64,000 nt of DNA, taken from Gracilaria gracilis (taxonomy: Eukaryota; Rhodophyta; Florideophyceae; Gracilariales; Gracilariaceae). Made by a program: the position numbers and the translations under genes. Positions within the stretch are counted from its first letter, which is position 1; each line of letters opens with the position of its first letter. Location of the stretch: contig JARGSG010000014.1 of assembly GCA_030374805.1 (NCBI GenBank), positions 372,001 through 436,000 of the forward strand, read 5' to 3'. Shown here piece by piece: positions 21,807-32,131 of this stretch. The notes under the pieces were generated by a model. That model did no database searches. It saw nothing but the letters and a program-made list of their open reading frames with translations, and had not been told where the DNA came from.

Positions 21807-22232
21807 TGTGCTAGCCCCTCAAGAACCTCTTCACGCATTGTACGCGCAGTGTGATTTGTAAGTTCTTGAGAGCAAAGCCCATTGGACATCTGTGGCCAAA
21901 GATGCCTTTCTGCATTGACATGTATAAAGCAACATTCACCTTACACCCCTCGCCCTTCGAAGGAAGTGGTATGATATAAGGTTAAGACTTGTCGCACTCG
22001 GCTCAACTGCCCAACCATGGAGACAGATTCTTAGCAGACCGAGAAGAGTTAGGATGACAAACACCGCACCAAAAGCGCACACAATCGGATAGCGACGAGG
22101 TCAATTTGTGTAAAAAGTTTACTTGCTCAAGCTCTCTGTGGTGTAGCCTTACGGGGGCAGACCAGATGATGAGAAGGCCGAACAGAGCTCGAACGCACGT
22201 GAAAGACTGTTAAAAAAGCTGGCGCAGAGCAT

Positions 22233-23024
22233 CTACAAAGGCTGTTCATCAACAACATCAGGATTTGAAGGTTCAATGAGTCCGTAACCGCCATGATTTC
22301 TCTTATACACCAAAGAAATCTCGCCAGTAGCGGCATTTCTGAACAGATACCATGGATGATCTACGTATTCGCAACATAAAACTGCCTCCTCAACAGTCTG
22401 TAGCGGCATTGGAAAGACCTTTCTCTTAACAACTTCGTTGACAGCCGGCACAGGTGGAGGGACCTCACTGTAAACATCCTGGTAATCAGCATCTTCCTCA
22501 GTGACATCATCCTCTACATCTGGTGAGACAGCGACATTCGTCTCACCGTCTCGACCCTTCTTAGCCAATTTGGCCTTACCCTCCTTTCGCTCCTTGTACT
22601 TTCTAATGACCCGACCGATACGATCCTCCACATCATCAATGGAGGCGTACATATCGTGTGAGCGAGTCTCGGTTCTCAAAATAGTCTTCCCTGCAAAAGC
22701 GACAACCTCGGCCTTGTGTCGGTTAGGAATGGAATGATTGTGCTCGACGGTAAGGTGGACATCCATCTTGGAGATGAGATTTCCAAAACGACGGATGACC
22801 TTATGTAGCTTCTCGTTGATATAGCCCTGCAGACTCTCAGTCAAATGAATGTTATTGCCGGTGATGCGAATGGGCTTGGTTTCACTATTGAACAAAACCA
22901 TGTTGATGGATGCCGGGCGCGCAGGAGCGTGCCTGGGCAAGGCCGCGGAGCGCGGGCGAGCGCACAACGAGTTTGTACGCGACGGATGGGCGGAAAGCGG
23001 GGTGGTGGGGACAAAAAGAAACAT
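22233..23024 (-). CDS. plastid long-form ribosome hibernation promoting factor (HPF/PSRP1 type)
   Basis: This protein binds the 30S decoding centre and dimerises ribosomes under stress or darkness. The mature part begins at SETKPIRITGNNIHLTESLQGYI and has the N-terminal HPF fold (GNLISKMDVHLTVEHNH ... AEVVAFAGKTILRTETRSHDMYASIDDVEDRI), a charged linker, and the long-form C-terminal dimerisation domain (VFPMPLQTVEEAVLCCEYVDHPWYLFRNAATGEISLVYKR is spread over about 40 residues). The true start is ATG 23024, giving 263 aa with a leader MFLFVPTTPLSAHPS of plastid type; the longer frame to 23204 opens with TTG. Plastids use the cyanobacterial-type long form, which fits. Two CCAAT boxes lie about 265-300 bases upstream. 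Confidence 0.93.
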   Translation of the reverse strand: MFLFVPTTPLSAHPSRTNSLCARPRSAALPRHAPARPASINMVLFNSETKPIRITGNNIHLTESLQGYINEKLHKVIRRFGNLISKMDVHLTVEHNHSIPNRHKAEVVAFAGKTILRTETRSHDMYASIDDVEDRIGRVIRKYKERKEGKAKLAKKGRDGETNVAVSPDVEDDVTEEDADYQDVYSEVPPPVPAVNEVVKRKVFPMPLQTVEEAVLCCEYVDHPWYLFRNAATGEISLVYKRNHGGYGLIEPSNPDVVDEQPL

Positions 23025-23284
23025 GATAGGCGGTGGGGGGGGGGATGCGGGTGGTAGGAGGATCGGGTAGGGAATCGGTCGGGTGATGGTCGGGTGTTCG
23101 GGTATTAGTAAAACGTTGCAACAAGGAACAGCAGCCTTTGGTATCGATGGATGCGCTCGAGAACGTGGAAGCAGTGCGCAGAACGGCTGCTTTCGTTCCG
23201 TCAAGCGCGAAGTTGCGCGGAGGCGACGCTTGTGTTGCGCTTGGAATGCGCTCGCGCTCGCAGCGTGCTGTGTTATAGCGCACG

Positions 23285-23323
23285 CTGATTGGCTCTGGGT
23301 TAGATTTTGTGCACTTTGATTGG
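23285..23323 (-). promoter_or_regulatory. paired CCAAT boxes upstream of the hibernation factor
   Basis: On the minus strand CCAATCAG (23285-23292) and CCAATCAA (23316-23323) lie 31 bases apart, about 265-300 bases upstream of the ATG. This mirrors the enolase pair. Confidence 0.55.
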
Positions 23324-23324
23324 C

Positions 23325-24407
23325 GCGCTTTCTGCCCAGGATGCAATCTGAAGTTTCTCTTCATCGCTTGCACATCGGTGATGTCGCCTGCAACTAACAC
23401 GAAGTGTGACTTTGTACGAAGCTTCGATGAGCAATAATGTTAACCCTTACCTACCCTTGGTACCACGAAGGTACAGTAGCGTTCTAACTTCTAACCTTCT
23501 GGCCCTCCCTTATCTCTCCGCACCACCGCTTATACGCAATGCATGTGCCAAGCCATTAACTCGACAGACAACCCCAGGCTGTCCTGTACAGAAGTTGTGG
23601 AGGCTTTTATCACCATGACACCATGATGATGTTAGTATTGTATAGATTTGGTAGCACTCTGCAGTCTCGTACGATTTTCAGAGGCAACCTATCAACACTC
23701 CAGAAGCGAGCACAGCAAGAAGAAAAACCCGATGAGGGTCATATAAGAGCGTGATGAATGCCAGGAAAGTATTCATTTGCATGGACACAAGTTCGAAACA
23801 TTGTCGAGATTGAACGGGTACGTTTCTCGGGAACTTTGCAACGCTTTTGATCACTTTTTGTGCTATAGCCATCTGTGTTAGCAACCGCAATCTTGTTCAT
23901 CGCGTAAGCTGTTTTACATACATCTACGGGGCACTCGTGAGGCGCCCTTGATCCTACTGGGAGACTTAACGGAAGCGCTCATGAAATGGTACGAGTTGAG
24001 AGAGATGGTGACGTACTTAACACTGGCAACGCTTTGGATGGCATGGGAGTATCGATGATTGTCGCCATCGTGTGGCACATGTTACGATTGTCCGCTATGA
24101 GGGAAACTCATCACTGGAACATACAATCTTATCTTCATCCTTGTAATATATGCTTGTTAAGTTCTATTTATTGGTTTTGTAGCTGTTCCCAAGCTTGCCA
24201 GTAGAAGCGTGGATGGCGTCTTAACTCGGCGACCAGATGGAAAATGGAATAGTCTAAGTAGGAGGAGATTAGTGCTCAAGATCGCACATGGAGTTTGTGC
24301 ATTTGGAACCACGCCTCATGAACGCAAACCGCCGAGCTAGTCAGGTTAAGAACATAAGTGCTTAATGTGTCAGTTTCCGTCCTACGTGCTTCATGTGAAC
24401 CGTGTCC
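23325..24407. other. intergenic, no gene seen
   Basis: A 1.1-kb stretch with only short unconvincing frames. A near-copy of the TACGAAGGTA motif (cacgaaggtac) is at about 23467. Confidence 0.45.
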
Positions 24408-25394
24408 TCAGCGGGGTTTACCGAACTCGACAGTTTCATGCAGGAATATAGCGTCCTCATGCATCAAGCCCGTGCGCTCAGCCCTCTCGTTGAAGTCGGG
24501 ATAGAATCTTCTGTATCCTTTTGGAGTGAGGTATTCTTCAATTTCCTTGACTGACTTTGCCGAAACCTCTATAGACATCAGATTGACGATCACATTATCC
24601 CAGTCAAAGCCCTTCAGTACCTCTAGTTCGTGTCCTTCAACGTCCAGGCTGAGAAAATCCACAAGAGATACGCCATTTCTCTCAAGTACGTTCCTCATCA
24701 TTGTGCAGCGCTCACGGATCACGGGTACATCGACACCTAGTTCCGCAAACTTGTCGGTGTGCTTGAAAGTCTTGCCGATAATCCCACCAGCTCCACCTTT
24801 GAGGCCAAATTGAACGGACTGGCCCTCACGACTACCCACACAGGTTGGAACTAAATGACAAGACCTCATGCGATAGAGTTTCTCATGGTAGCCAGGGTTA
24901 CCCTCCACACAGATACCTTTCCATCCCAAACAGCGATCCATAAAGTAGGTATTCGAGATATGCACCGGATCATTAGCAGCGATGTCCAGATAGATACCCG
25001 GTCGCTTCAAATGTTTGAAGTGACGGGTGTACAGAAAATAGTCTTGATGAAACTGGGAGAACATCTGATAGGCGGTGCCATTGCGACACTTCATGGTCTC
25101 AATGTCCCGACTGCAATTTTTGCCCAGCGGTTGCGGATCCGTCAATAGGTTCTTACAAAAGTTTGGTAGATCCTTCCCATACTTCCAGTCAGCACGCCCT
25201 CCAACTTTGACGCTTGCAAAGTGTTCCGTTGGGTTCTTCAAGGCCTTGCTGGAAGAAAAATGCCTAGCCTCCACCACATACAAAGCCGTAGCCACAGCAC
25301 TGAACAAAGCTACCACCCGCACCCAAGAGAACATCACCGAATTACGTCGGAAACCGGCACCCGTTGAAGGCTTGCTTAACTTGGCGTTGACCAT
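24408..25394 (-). CDS. FkbM-family methyltransferase, type II membrane anchored, 328 aa
   Basis: The protein is an S-adenosylmethionine-dependent methyltransferase of the FkbM family, which often O-methylates sugars. A short basic cytosolic tail is followed by one membrane segment (about residues 24-42, VRVVALFSAVATALYVV). Then come a Cys-containing lumenal stem with an N-glycosylation-like NCS, a QFHQDYFLY motif, the SAM-binding strand IYLDIAANDP, the acidic strand CVEGNPGYHEKL, and the FkbM hallmark DFLSLDVEGHELEVLKGFDW. The topology puts the catalytic domain in the Golgi lumen, where it could methylate cell-wall or mucilage polysaccharides (inference; methylated sugars are common in red-algal exopolysaccharides). 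Start ATG 25394. Divergent from NKAP. Confidence 0.85.
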   Translation of the reverse strand: MVNAKLSKPSTGAGFRRNSVMFSWVRVVALFSAVATALYVVEARHFSSSKALKNPTEHFASVKVGGRADWKYGKDLPNFCKNLLTDPQPLGKNCSRDIETMKCRNGTAYQMFSQFHQDYFLYTRHFKHLKRPGIYLDIAANDPVHISNTYFMDRCLGWKGICVEGNPGYHEKLYRMRSCHLVPTCVGSREGQSVQFGLKGGAGGIIGKTFKHTDKFAELGVDVPVIRERCTMMRNVLERNGVSLVDFLSLDVEGHELEVLKGFDWDNVIVNLMSIEVSAKSVKEIEEYLTPKGYRRFYPDFNERAERTGLMHEDAIFLHETVEFGKPR

Positions 25395-25828
25395 TGCGGG
25401 AAGAAGAAAATGGAAACACCAACCACCGCTAGTACTACGATACCGGCAACACTCACACCAGGCCAGCAGCTGCCCTTTATACCCTGCGACCCCGCGCGCG
25501 GCACGCCGAACGAGCGTCCATCGCGCGCGCTGACCGCTGCGGTGCCGTACATCGAGCGCAATTGAGACGCCCGCAGCACCAACCGCCGCGCGCGCAACGC
25601 CCGCCGTGGCACACGGCTCGAATTGAAGCCACCCAATGTTCCCCGCCGTTGCGGAAATCTGCTCAACGAACCTCCGTAGATAACTATCCGCTGCAATTTA
25701 GCGGTGCGTGTGTCAGCAACGCCCTGACCACGTCGCCCGCCGCAACCGTCGCGCAAACACGCGCAAACACGCGCAAACACGCGCAAACACAGACAAAGCT
25801 CTGTACTCGTCCGAAACGACGCGCCGTC
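25395..25828. promoter_or_regulatory. divergent promoter region FkbM/NKAP
   Basis: This 434-base GC-rich stretch separates two divergent ATGs. It holds a four-unit 10-bp tandem repeat close to the NKAP start and a CCAAT core near 25632. Confidence 0.5.
25751..25790. repeat. 10-bp tandem repeat, four units
   Basis: The unit gcgcaaacac is repeated four times without error in the presumed NKAP 5' leader, ending 38 bases upstream of its ATG. Confidence 0.95.
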
Positions 25829-27211
25829 ATGCCGCGCGCGCGCAATGGGCGGGGTAAGCGCAATTCATACTCTTGGTCTTCGCGCGAGCGCTCTGCTTCG
25901 CCTACGCCGCCGCCCGATGACGACTACTATCGCCGGCGATATCAGCGTGCACGCAGGCGATCGCCCAGTTTAACACCGCCGCCGCCGCCGAAACGCTCGC
26001 GCCGAAATAGAACGCGTTCACCTGCGCGCCGGGAGAGAACGCGGTCACCCATACGCCAGGAAAGAACGCGGTCACCCATACGCCAGGAAAGAACGCGATC
26101 ACCTGTACGACGCGAAACAAGGCGATCGCCTACACATCGAGGTGGAGCGCGGTCACCTGTGCGTCGGGATAGAACGCGGTCACCTATACCCCGCAACAGA
26201 ACGCGATCGCCTGCACGCCGTGATAGATCTCCTTCGCCTACACGCGGAGATAGAGTGCGTTCGTCTGCACGCCGAGACAGAGCGCATTCACCTGCAGGAG
26301 GAGACAGAACGCGTTCTCCTCCACGCCGAGAAAGAGGTCCTCCGCCTATACGCCGGCGATCTTCACTCTCCCCAGAACGTCTCCGCCGATCACCATCTCC
26401 GTATCGTCGACGTCGGACTCCTTTCCCTGTACGTCGAAGTCGCTCCGCAACACCTCCCCACCATGGCCGCTTGCGTTCACCTCAGTTTCGTCGGCGCTCT
26501 CCTCCACCTCGTTTGCCACAGCATGAACGAGGCGAAGATGTACGCGGGTTTTGGGCTCGCCGAGCAGCTCAGCGAGAGGAGGCTGCGCACGTTACGGTAT
26601 GGGAGCGCTCACCGTCACCGCCGGCACGTTTGGAGAATCGTTTCGATGTCGGGGCCGATGTGCGGGCAAAGCGTGAACGAAAGCGAAAACGAAAAGAAGA
26701 GAAACGTCGTCGTCGCGCAGAACGCGCTAAACAGCAACAGAAGAAAGAGACTGGAGACCAAGAAAATGAGGAAAAGCAGACAGAAATCCAACCCAAAGCG
26801 CTGAAAGGAAAGCAGGACAGTGACGAAGATGTAGATGATGCGCCATTGGGACCTGCACTACCCTCAAAGGAAAAGAGAGATTTCGGGAAGGCTCTACTAA
26901 AAGGGGAAGGATCTAAGATGGCCGCCTTCATCCAGGAAGGCGCGCGCATTCCGAGAAGAGGGGAAATTGGTTTGACCGGGGATCAGATCTCATCGTTCGA
27001 GAACCAGGGCTACGTCATGAGCGGGAGTCGTAATCGAAGGATGGAAGCAGTAAGAATACGTAAGGAAAACCAGGTGTATTCTGCCGAGGAGCGCGCGGCT
27101 CTCAATGAACTGGACCGGGATGAGAAGAAGCGCAGGGAGGAGCTGTTGCTCAAGCAGTACAGAGAGCTGGTTGAAAGCAAGCTCGGGGGGGATGATGAGC
27201 AGGGAAAGTAA
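25829..27211 (+). CDS. NKAP (NF-kB activating protein) family, RS-rich splicing-associated protein
   Basis: The C-terminal 100 residues match the conserved NKAP/SynMuv-C domain very closely: FGKALLKGEGSKMAAFI, EGARIPRRGEIGLTGDQI, FENQGYVMSGSRNRRMEAV and RKENQVYSAEERAAL. The N-terminal half is an RS-type domain of about 200 residues built from an 8-residue repeat (consensus RRERTRSP), encoded by 24-bp tandem DNA repeats. A Lys/Arg-rich helix and an acidic patch (DEDVDD) follow. NKAP binds RNA and spliceosomes and is found with the splicing and transcription machinery in the nucleus. ATG 25829 gives 460 aa; the open frame extends upstream to a TTG that I do not use. Confidence 0.93.
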   Translation: MPRARNGRGKRNSYSWSSRERSASPTPPPDDDYYRRRYQRARRRSPSLTPPPPPKRSRRNRTRSPARRERTRSPIRQERTRSPIRQERTRSPVRRETRRSPTHRGGARSPVRRDRTRSPIPRNRTRSPARRDRSPSPTRGDRVRSSARRDRAHSPAGGDRTRSPPRRERGPPPIRRRSSLSPERLRRSPSPYRRRRTPFPVRRSRSATPPHHGRLRSPQFRRRSPPPRLPQHERGEDVRGFWARRAAQREEAAHVTVWERSPSPPARLENRFDVGADVRAKRERKRKRKEEKRRRRAERAKQQQKKETGDQENEEKQTEIQPKALKGKQDSDEDVDDAPLGPALPSKEKRDFGKALLKGEGSKMAAFIQEGARIPRRGEIGLTGDQISSFENQGYVMSGSRNRRMEAVRIRKENQVYSAEERAALNELDRDEKKRREELLLKQYRELVESKLGGDDEQGK

Positions 27212-27980
27212 ACAAAAATTGTTTCGCTCTGACGGAGAGGGTTGGACGGCAGGTGTACAAACGTAGCGCTGTTTGTGGCGCCATAGAAATGTATCATTCT
27301 AAAGTATGATATACTAAGTGGGCGAAATATGCTACATGTTGCTCCGAAACCTTCTCGAAGATCAGGAGAAAAAAAAGGAGATGAGGACCTCCTGAGTATG
27401 ACGCAATGGTGAACAACCAGAACGCAACACTAGCTATCTACAATGGTAAAAACAAAATAAAAGGCCCTACTACAAACTAAGCTACAATAGTTACAGGAGC
27501 GAGCAAAACAACAAAAAGAAACTAAGCTACATGAAGCGATGAAGTGGAGACAGGGCGTTGTGACACAAGAAAAAAGAAACAGTTGAAAGACTGATGCATG
27601 ATGATTTTTGAAGGTTGAAGACTGATTGACTGATTGAGACACAAACGTGGTTGAAGGCTGACTTGTTGCTGCTGCTGTTGATGAGAAGGTTGATGGATGA
27701 ATGTTGGGGTTGGATGTTGGAGGTGATCAAAGTTGAACCATGTTGAGGGCGAAGAATGTAGGCTGTTGTTGACAGTGATGAGAGTGACGTTGATAAGGAA
27801 AGTGATGATGTTGAAACCAGCGGTACAAATAAGAACAGAACAAGAGATTGACTAGTGCGAGGATCAAGTACGAATGCGTGACGACAAGAAGCGACAGCGA
27901 CCAAGACGATATTGTCGACCAGACGGTGTCGTTGTCCATGAAGCACAAAACAAAAACAAGAGAGCATACAACAAACAACG
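27212..27980. other. gap between convergent genes, low complexity
   Basis: The 769 bases between the NKAP and 27981 stops are rich in gttgat/gttgga-type degenerate repeats on the plus strand. No gene is supported. It probably holds the two 3' untranslated regions. Confidence 0.45.
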
Positions 27981-29078
27981 TCAGGTATTGATGACGCTAG
28001 AAATAGCCATAGCCGAAGTAACCCTCGAAACAGAATCCGAAGTCTTGACAGCCACCTTGGGCTGCTGCTGCGCCGCGGCTGTACAAGTCGCAGCGGCGGG
28101 CGCCACAGTAGCCACAGTATTCAAGCGTGGCACAGCAACGCGCAGCGGCATTTGCTGCGCCACAGTTTGCGAAACCGACGGCAACGGAGCATACTCAACA
28201 CGACTCCACATGGGCGGTGACGGCAATGACGTATGCATAGCGCGCACACGATCAGGCGGCCATAACAAATGAGTGTGCGGCGGCACTGGCGTGACGGGAG
28301 TGGAAACCGGAGTGGCGGTGGGCGACGCACGCGCGGCATAAGCGACGTGCGGCTGTGCCGGAGGCGGCGGCGGTAGACTGCATGAAGGCGGCGGTAGACT
28401 GCATGAAGGCGGCGGTAGACTGCATGAAGGCGGCGGTAGACTGCATGAAGGCGGCGGAGGCGGGGAGGTCAACAGAGAGGAATGAAGGGTAGTAGGAAGA
28501 GACGGTTGTTGTTGTTGCTGCTGCTGCTGCTGCGGCACGGGCGGTGCCACAAGGTGGAGCGGAGATGGTAATGGTGCTGATACAGGACGGCTCTTGGCAT
28601 CACGAACGGCCTGAAAGAGGGCGGTACGAAATAGATTGGGGTCACTTCGTTCCAAGTCGGCGCACACACGATCGACGACTCGATCGTATACACGAAGGAA
28701 GGAGAGCTGTTGAACGAAGAGGGCGCGTTGGAGTTGGGAGAGGGCGACACGAGGGGCTCGACGAGCGGAGCGCAACATGTCGGCCTCTGCGATTCGATCG
28801 GCGAAGAAGATTCGGTCACACTTGTGCATGTGGTGATAGAAGTTGCGGCCGTTTGTGGAGACGGAGCGGCTGCAACGCGGACATCGCCTCCACCCGGCAT
28901 GCTTCTTTCGGTCGGACTCACTGCGAGCGCGGCGCGCGCGGCGCGGCTTGGACGGCGTAGCCTGCATGGCGACGACGACGGACGAAGAAGGAGAACGAGG
29001 ACGTGAGCGGAGCGAGGACACCCTTGGGGTGAGGGCAAGGGCAAGAGCAGAAGAGTAAGGACGGTAGATATCAGGCAT
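27981..29078 (-). CDS. hypothetical Pro/Gln-rich protein with a Cys/His cluster, 365 aa
   Basis: From ATG 29078 the protein has a basic N terminus, then a compact Cys/His cluster (CPRCSRSV...FYHHMHKC), which could bind zinc as C2HC or C2H2. A helical region follows (LSQLQRALFVQQLSFLRVYDRVVDRVC), then a poly-Gln run, then four exact copies of a 7-residue repeat (core PPPSCSL), and a Pro/Thr/Val-rich tail. The frame is open upstream to a GTG at 29312, but a TATA run at 29180-29187 and the promoter-like sequence there favour 29078. The composition suggests a nuclear regulatory protein (inference). The family is not recognised. Confidence 0.6.
   Translation of the reverse strand: MPDIYRPYSSALALALTPRVSSLRSRPRSPSSSVVVAMQATPSKPRRARRARSESDRKKHAGWRRCPRCSRSVSTNGRNFYHHMHKCDRIFFADRIAEADMLRSARRAPRVALSQLQRALFVQQLSFLRVYDRVVDRVCADLERSDPNLFRTALFQAVRDAKSRPVSAPLPSPLHLVAPPVPQQQQQQQQQPSLPTTLHSSLLTSPPPPPSCSLPPPSCSLPPPSCSLPPPSCSLPPPPPAQPHVAYAARASPTATPVSTPVTPVPPHTHLLWPPDRVRAMHTSLPSPPMWSRVEYAPLPSVSQTVAQQMPLRVAVPRLNTVATVAPAAATCTAAAQQQPKVAVKTSDSVSRVTSAMAISSVINT
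28366..28449. repeat. 21-bp tandem repeat, four exact units, coding
   Basis: Four identical 21-bp units (28366-28386, 28387-28407, 28408-28428, 28429-28449) with the core gtagactgcatgaa encode the 7-residue repeat of the Pro-rich protein. Perfect identity, including third codon positions, implies recent expansion. Confidence 0.97.
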
Positions 29079-29812
29079 ACCGAGCAAGGGTAGCGTTCCT
29101 ATCCTGCTATGCAACGACAGGCGAGTCGGCAGCGCGTCAGTAGATACGGCAGCGCGCGCTTCGCTTTTGTGCGTTTGCGTATATATACGTAGGATAGCTC
29201 GGGCGGGCCGTGGGGCGGGGCCGTCGTGTGTGTGTGGTGCGTGTGTGACTGCGCCAGATCGCGTTCCACCGGCAAACATACAGTGCGGCCACAGTGCGTG
29301 CGGCGCGGCCACAGTGCGTGCTTCGCGCGCATAGCGCGTGACACAGTGCCACTGGCGGCGCGCACCGGCGGCGCGCGACTGCGGTCAAGTGCTGTGGTGA
29401 GGTGCGCACGTGCGTTCCAACGCGCACACGTCCTCCTCCGGCGCCGTTTCACGACGCCGCGCGTGATGCGTTCCACCGCGCCATGTGTGACGGCGCTGTG
29501 CGCGTCTTGCGCCGCGCGAGTAACTGCACTATACGTATATGCGCCGCATGCGCTGCACTGTAACCCGCCGCTGTTTGGACCCTTGTCTGCCTGCTCGCAC
29601 AGCAGCCTCAACTTGGCGCTATCGATACCATTATCCACCAATGTATGCAGTGCACACTAGACACCTATGAGCAAGCCCGTCTCCTTCCTCACCTCGCGCA
29701 CCTATCATCACCATCATCATCCACTTGATGGCTCTAGTAAACTGCTTCAAATCTGTACAGCACTAACAAAACAACAACAACATCATCATCACGATGCTGT
29801 GCACACCTTTGT
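29079..29812. other. promoter and intergenic region, GC-rich
   Basis: The 734 bases between the start of the Pro-rich gene and the end of the CDGSH gene hold a TATA run, a duplicated 17-mer (starting gcggccacagtg, about 29285 and 29305) and many CG-rich steps. No gene is recognised. Confidence 0.45.
29180..29187 (-). promoter_or_regulatory. TATA box candidate
   Basis: tatatata flanked by acg on both sides lies 102-109 bases upstream of the ATG at 29078, in the right place for a TATA-dependent start. Confidence 0.5.
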
Positions 29813-30076
29813 TTATTCTTTAGGCGTGGCCGAAATCACCAGCGGCCCGATATGACTTCCCGTTTCCTTATTGTAAGCATTATGACTTCCATCGCACAAC
29901 GGGAACTTCTTCGACTGCCAGCACCGACACACCGGCGCCTTCGACCCCACAGTCACCGGATAAATCTCCTTCATCTTCTTCGACTCATCTGCATTCAACA
30001 CCGCCATGCGCACGCACCGGTTGGAACCACGCGTCGCGCCGCGGAACGGCAATGCAGCGCCACTCACAAATGCCAT
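29813..30076 (-). CDS. plastid CDGSH-type iron-sulfur protein (NEET family)
   Basis: The C-terminal domain contains the complete cluster signature [16 protein letters not shown] (C-x-C-x2-S-x3-P-x-C-D-G-S-H), whose three Cys and one His hold a labile [2Fe-2S] cluster used in redox sensing or cluster transfer. ATG 30076 gives 87 aa with leader [13 protein letters not shown], almost the same opening as the IGPS leader (MAFV), so plastid targeting is likely, as for plant NEET. There is no transmembrane anchor, unlike animal mitoNEET. The frame is open upstream to 30283 from a non-ATG codon. Divergent from Dim1, with 388 bases between starts. Confidence 0.92.
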   Translation of the reverse strand: MAFVSGAALPFRGATRGSNRCVRMAVLNADESKKMKEIYPVTVGSKAPVCRCWQSKKFPLCDGSHNAYNKETGSHIGPLVISATPKE

Positions 30077-30464
30077 TTTCTGACCTGTCTTTCGCCTGAG
30101 GGGAATGGAGATGCGCTCAATTGGTGGCGACAAGGCAGATCGACTTGCCGTCAATTGTGGTGCGGAGGCTGCCAAGGTCAGGCCAACGTCAAGCTCCTCC
30201 CATGATCGGAGCAGCTTATTTATGGTGCCTCGCCTTCCACGTGTGCACCGTGTGCGGTGTGGAATCCACATTGTGGAATTCACAATTTAAAAACTTTTCG
30301 CGCGCCGAAAAGGAGCCCTGCCCACTTATCATTCGAGGCTTGTTTCGGCAACTCTCATCCAAATTCGCTCGGCAGTTGATCCGTTCCTGTCACTGTGACT
30401 CAACTTCGCGAAAGCTTCGTTTCGTGCAAAAAGCGCTTGCCGTCTTCGTCTTCAACGCGCCGCA
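30077..30464. promoter_or_regulatory. divergent promoter region CDGSH/Dim1
   Basis: A 388-base region between divergent ATGs. An AT-rich patch with a repeated ttgtggaattcac-like palindrome occurs near 30270-30290. No gene is seen. Confidence 0.4.
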
Positions 30465-30893
30465 ATGTCGTACTTGCTCCCTCACCTGGACTCCGAGGAA
30501 GATGTCAACAAGGCGCTACAAACTGAACAAGAGAGAGTTGTGCTAATTCGCTGGGGCACCGATGCCGATCCCACCTGCATGATAATGGACGAAACGCTCT
30601 ACAACGTAGCAGAGCTAGTCAAGAACTTTGCAGTCATTTATCTCGTCGATATTACTCACGTCACAGCTTTTAACGAGAATTTCAAGCTCACAGACCCTTG
30701 TTCCGTCATGTTCTTCCACAGAGATAAGCACATCATGGTTGATATGGGTACTGGTAACAACAACAAGATAACATTTCCAATCACCGATGAGCAGGACCTT
30801 ATCGACATAATGGAAGTAGTCTTCCGCGGCGCGCGCAAGGGAAGAGGTTTAGTAACTGCTCCAAAGGACTATAGCACAAGGGCTTATAATTGA
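30465..30893 (+). CDS. U5 snRNP 15-kDa protein Dim1/Dib1 (TXNL4A)
   Basis: At 142 aa the protein is exactly family length, with a thioredoxin fold lacking the redox CxxC. Diagnostic segments: MSYLLPHLDSEEDV, VVLIRWGTDADPTCMIMDE, VKNFAVIYLVDIT, DPCSVMFFHRDKHIMVD, GTGNNNKITF and VFRGARKGRGLVTAPKDYST. It holds the tri-snRNP in its inactive form before spliceosome activation and is essential. Its retention fits active splicing in this intron-poor genome. It converges with AATF, with 36 bases between stops. Confidence 0.97.
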   Translation: MSYLLPHLDSEEDVNKALQTEQERVVLIRWGTDADPTCMIMDETLYNVAELVKNFAVIYLVDITHVTAFNENFKLTDPCSVMFFHRDKHIMVDMGTGNNNKITFPITDEQDLIDIMEVVFRGARKGRGLVTAPKDYSTRAYN

Positions 30894-30929
30894 CCCATCC
30901 TAATTTACAACAACTGCAATATACGAACG

Positions 30930-32131
30930 TCAATTGTCTACTTCTCGCTGCACTTGACGCACATTTCCAAACAATGAAGCCAAGATCTCATCCACAGGCC
31001 CAGGGTCTGGGAGAGGCATGGGTGTCAGAAATCCCACAAGCTTTTCGTGTACCTCATACTTCAGTCTCCTTCCCTTCGCACTCATTCGGTCCCTCTTCTT
31101 CCGCACACGGCTTCGTTTAGACAACTGATCTAACCGCAAACCAGAAGCGTTACCGTCACCACTTTCGATGATTTCCCGTAATGTACAACGATACAACTCA
31201 GAGTCATCGTAATGAAACGGATGACTACCAACAGAAAGCTCTTCACCACCAACGAGCTCCAGCGCCTCCTTGATCTTTCGACTTCTCTCCAAATGCTTCC
31301 CTGTGGCGAGCGTGGCCTTCACTTGTGCTGTGACAGTAGTGTCAAATGCTTTGAACCCGCCTTTAGGAACTGCGCCTGTGGCCTCGTTCACCTTTCGACC
31401 CCAATGATCGAGAACAGATGTTCGCCAATTCGAAAATGATTGGAAGGACTTGTTTTGTTCGGTAGGCCAGGTGGTGTTCCACGCATCGTCTGCGTGAGCG
31501 AAGAGCGAGTTCAGAGAAGACTCTGCTTCTGCTATGGCACTCTCGGTGTCTGGTGATGACCATTGGTCATTGTTACTTCGTTGTTCCACCGGCGGAAGCT
31601 TTCCTGCCAACTCGAGAATTGGTTGTAGTTTGATACGTAGATTAACTATCGAATCGTAGATACTCTGTCAGAAATGAGGGCCGAATAGAATCAAACAAAA
31701 ACAATGCACAGTTGTTAGACATATGTTGTACAGGAGTTGCTTATGAAGCTCGCTACCCGTCGCCGTGCATGATACCTTCAGAGAATGGAGTTAACTTGTA
31801 TTTTCATACACTTTGGAAATCAATAGTTTAGCAATGCTTAGATGATTTCTCATCACTAGTATCATGCGACGAGATCTACGTGAAGTGGAATGTGTTGGCT
31901 TACCTTTTGTTTGAGAAGTGCATGGGCTCTTTGCAGCTGCTTCTGGTGGGCTTTTGCAAGGCGTTTCGCTACAGCGGTCTCTTCCTTTTGTAGCTGGGAG
32001 AGTTGAGGCGTAGTAACCTTTGGCGATGGGGAATGTTCCTCATCGGAAAACTGATGACTCGATTCCGTCTCAACGGACGAAGATTGGGAGAGATCGGGTG
32101 CGGAAGGGCCTGCCAGATTTAAAGCTGGCAT
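30930..32131 (-). CDS. AATF/Che-1/Bfr2 ribosome biogenesis factor; two exons
   Basis: The nucleolar factor acts in early 18S rRNA processing in the small-subunit processome. Exon 1 is 31904-32131 (ATG 32131), intron 31665-31903 (239 nt, GTAAGC...CTGACAG), exon 2 30930-31664; the phase is 0 and the join gives HALLKQK|SIYDSIVNLRIKLQP, which matches the AATF consensus (K.QL.IWDSLLETRIKLQK). The C terminus holds the TRAUB domain (DDSELYRCTLREIIE ... KRDRMSAKGRRLKYEVHEKLVGFLTPMPLP, shown in parts). The total is 320 aa, short for the family, because the acidic N-terminal region is compact. Exon 2 alone would start with a TTG, so the spliced model is needed. Divergent from uL10m. Confidence 0.88.

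Larger units (their letters stand above)
19895..22232. other. 2.3-kb gene-poor region with hairpins
   Basis: There is no convincing gene. The stretch carries a TC-rich run (about 19908-19920), several perfect inverted repeats (19930-19954, 20631-20654, 21393-21459), an alternating AT run near 21090-21115 and one TACGAAGGTA element near 21800. Confidence 0.5.

Noticed and set aside
25751-25790. CRISPR-like regular repeat
   Set aside because: The 10-bp units are directly adjacent without spacers; it is a simple tandem repeat.
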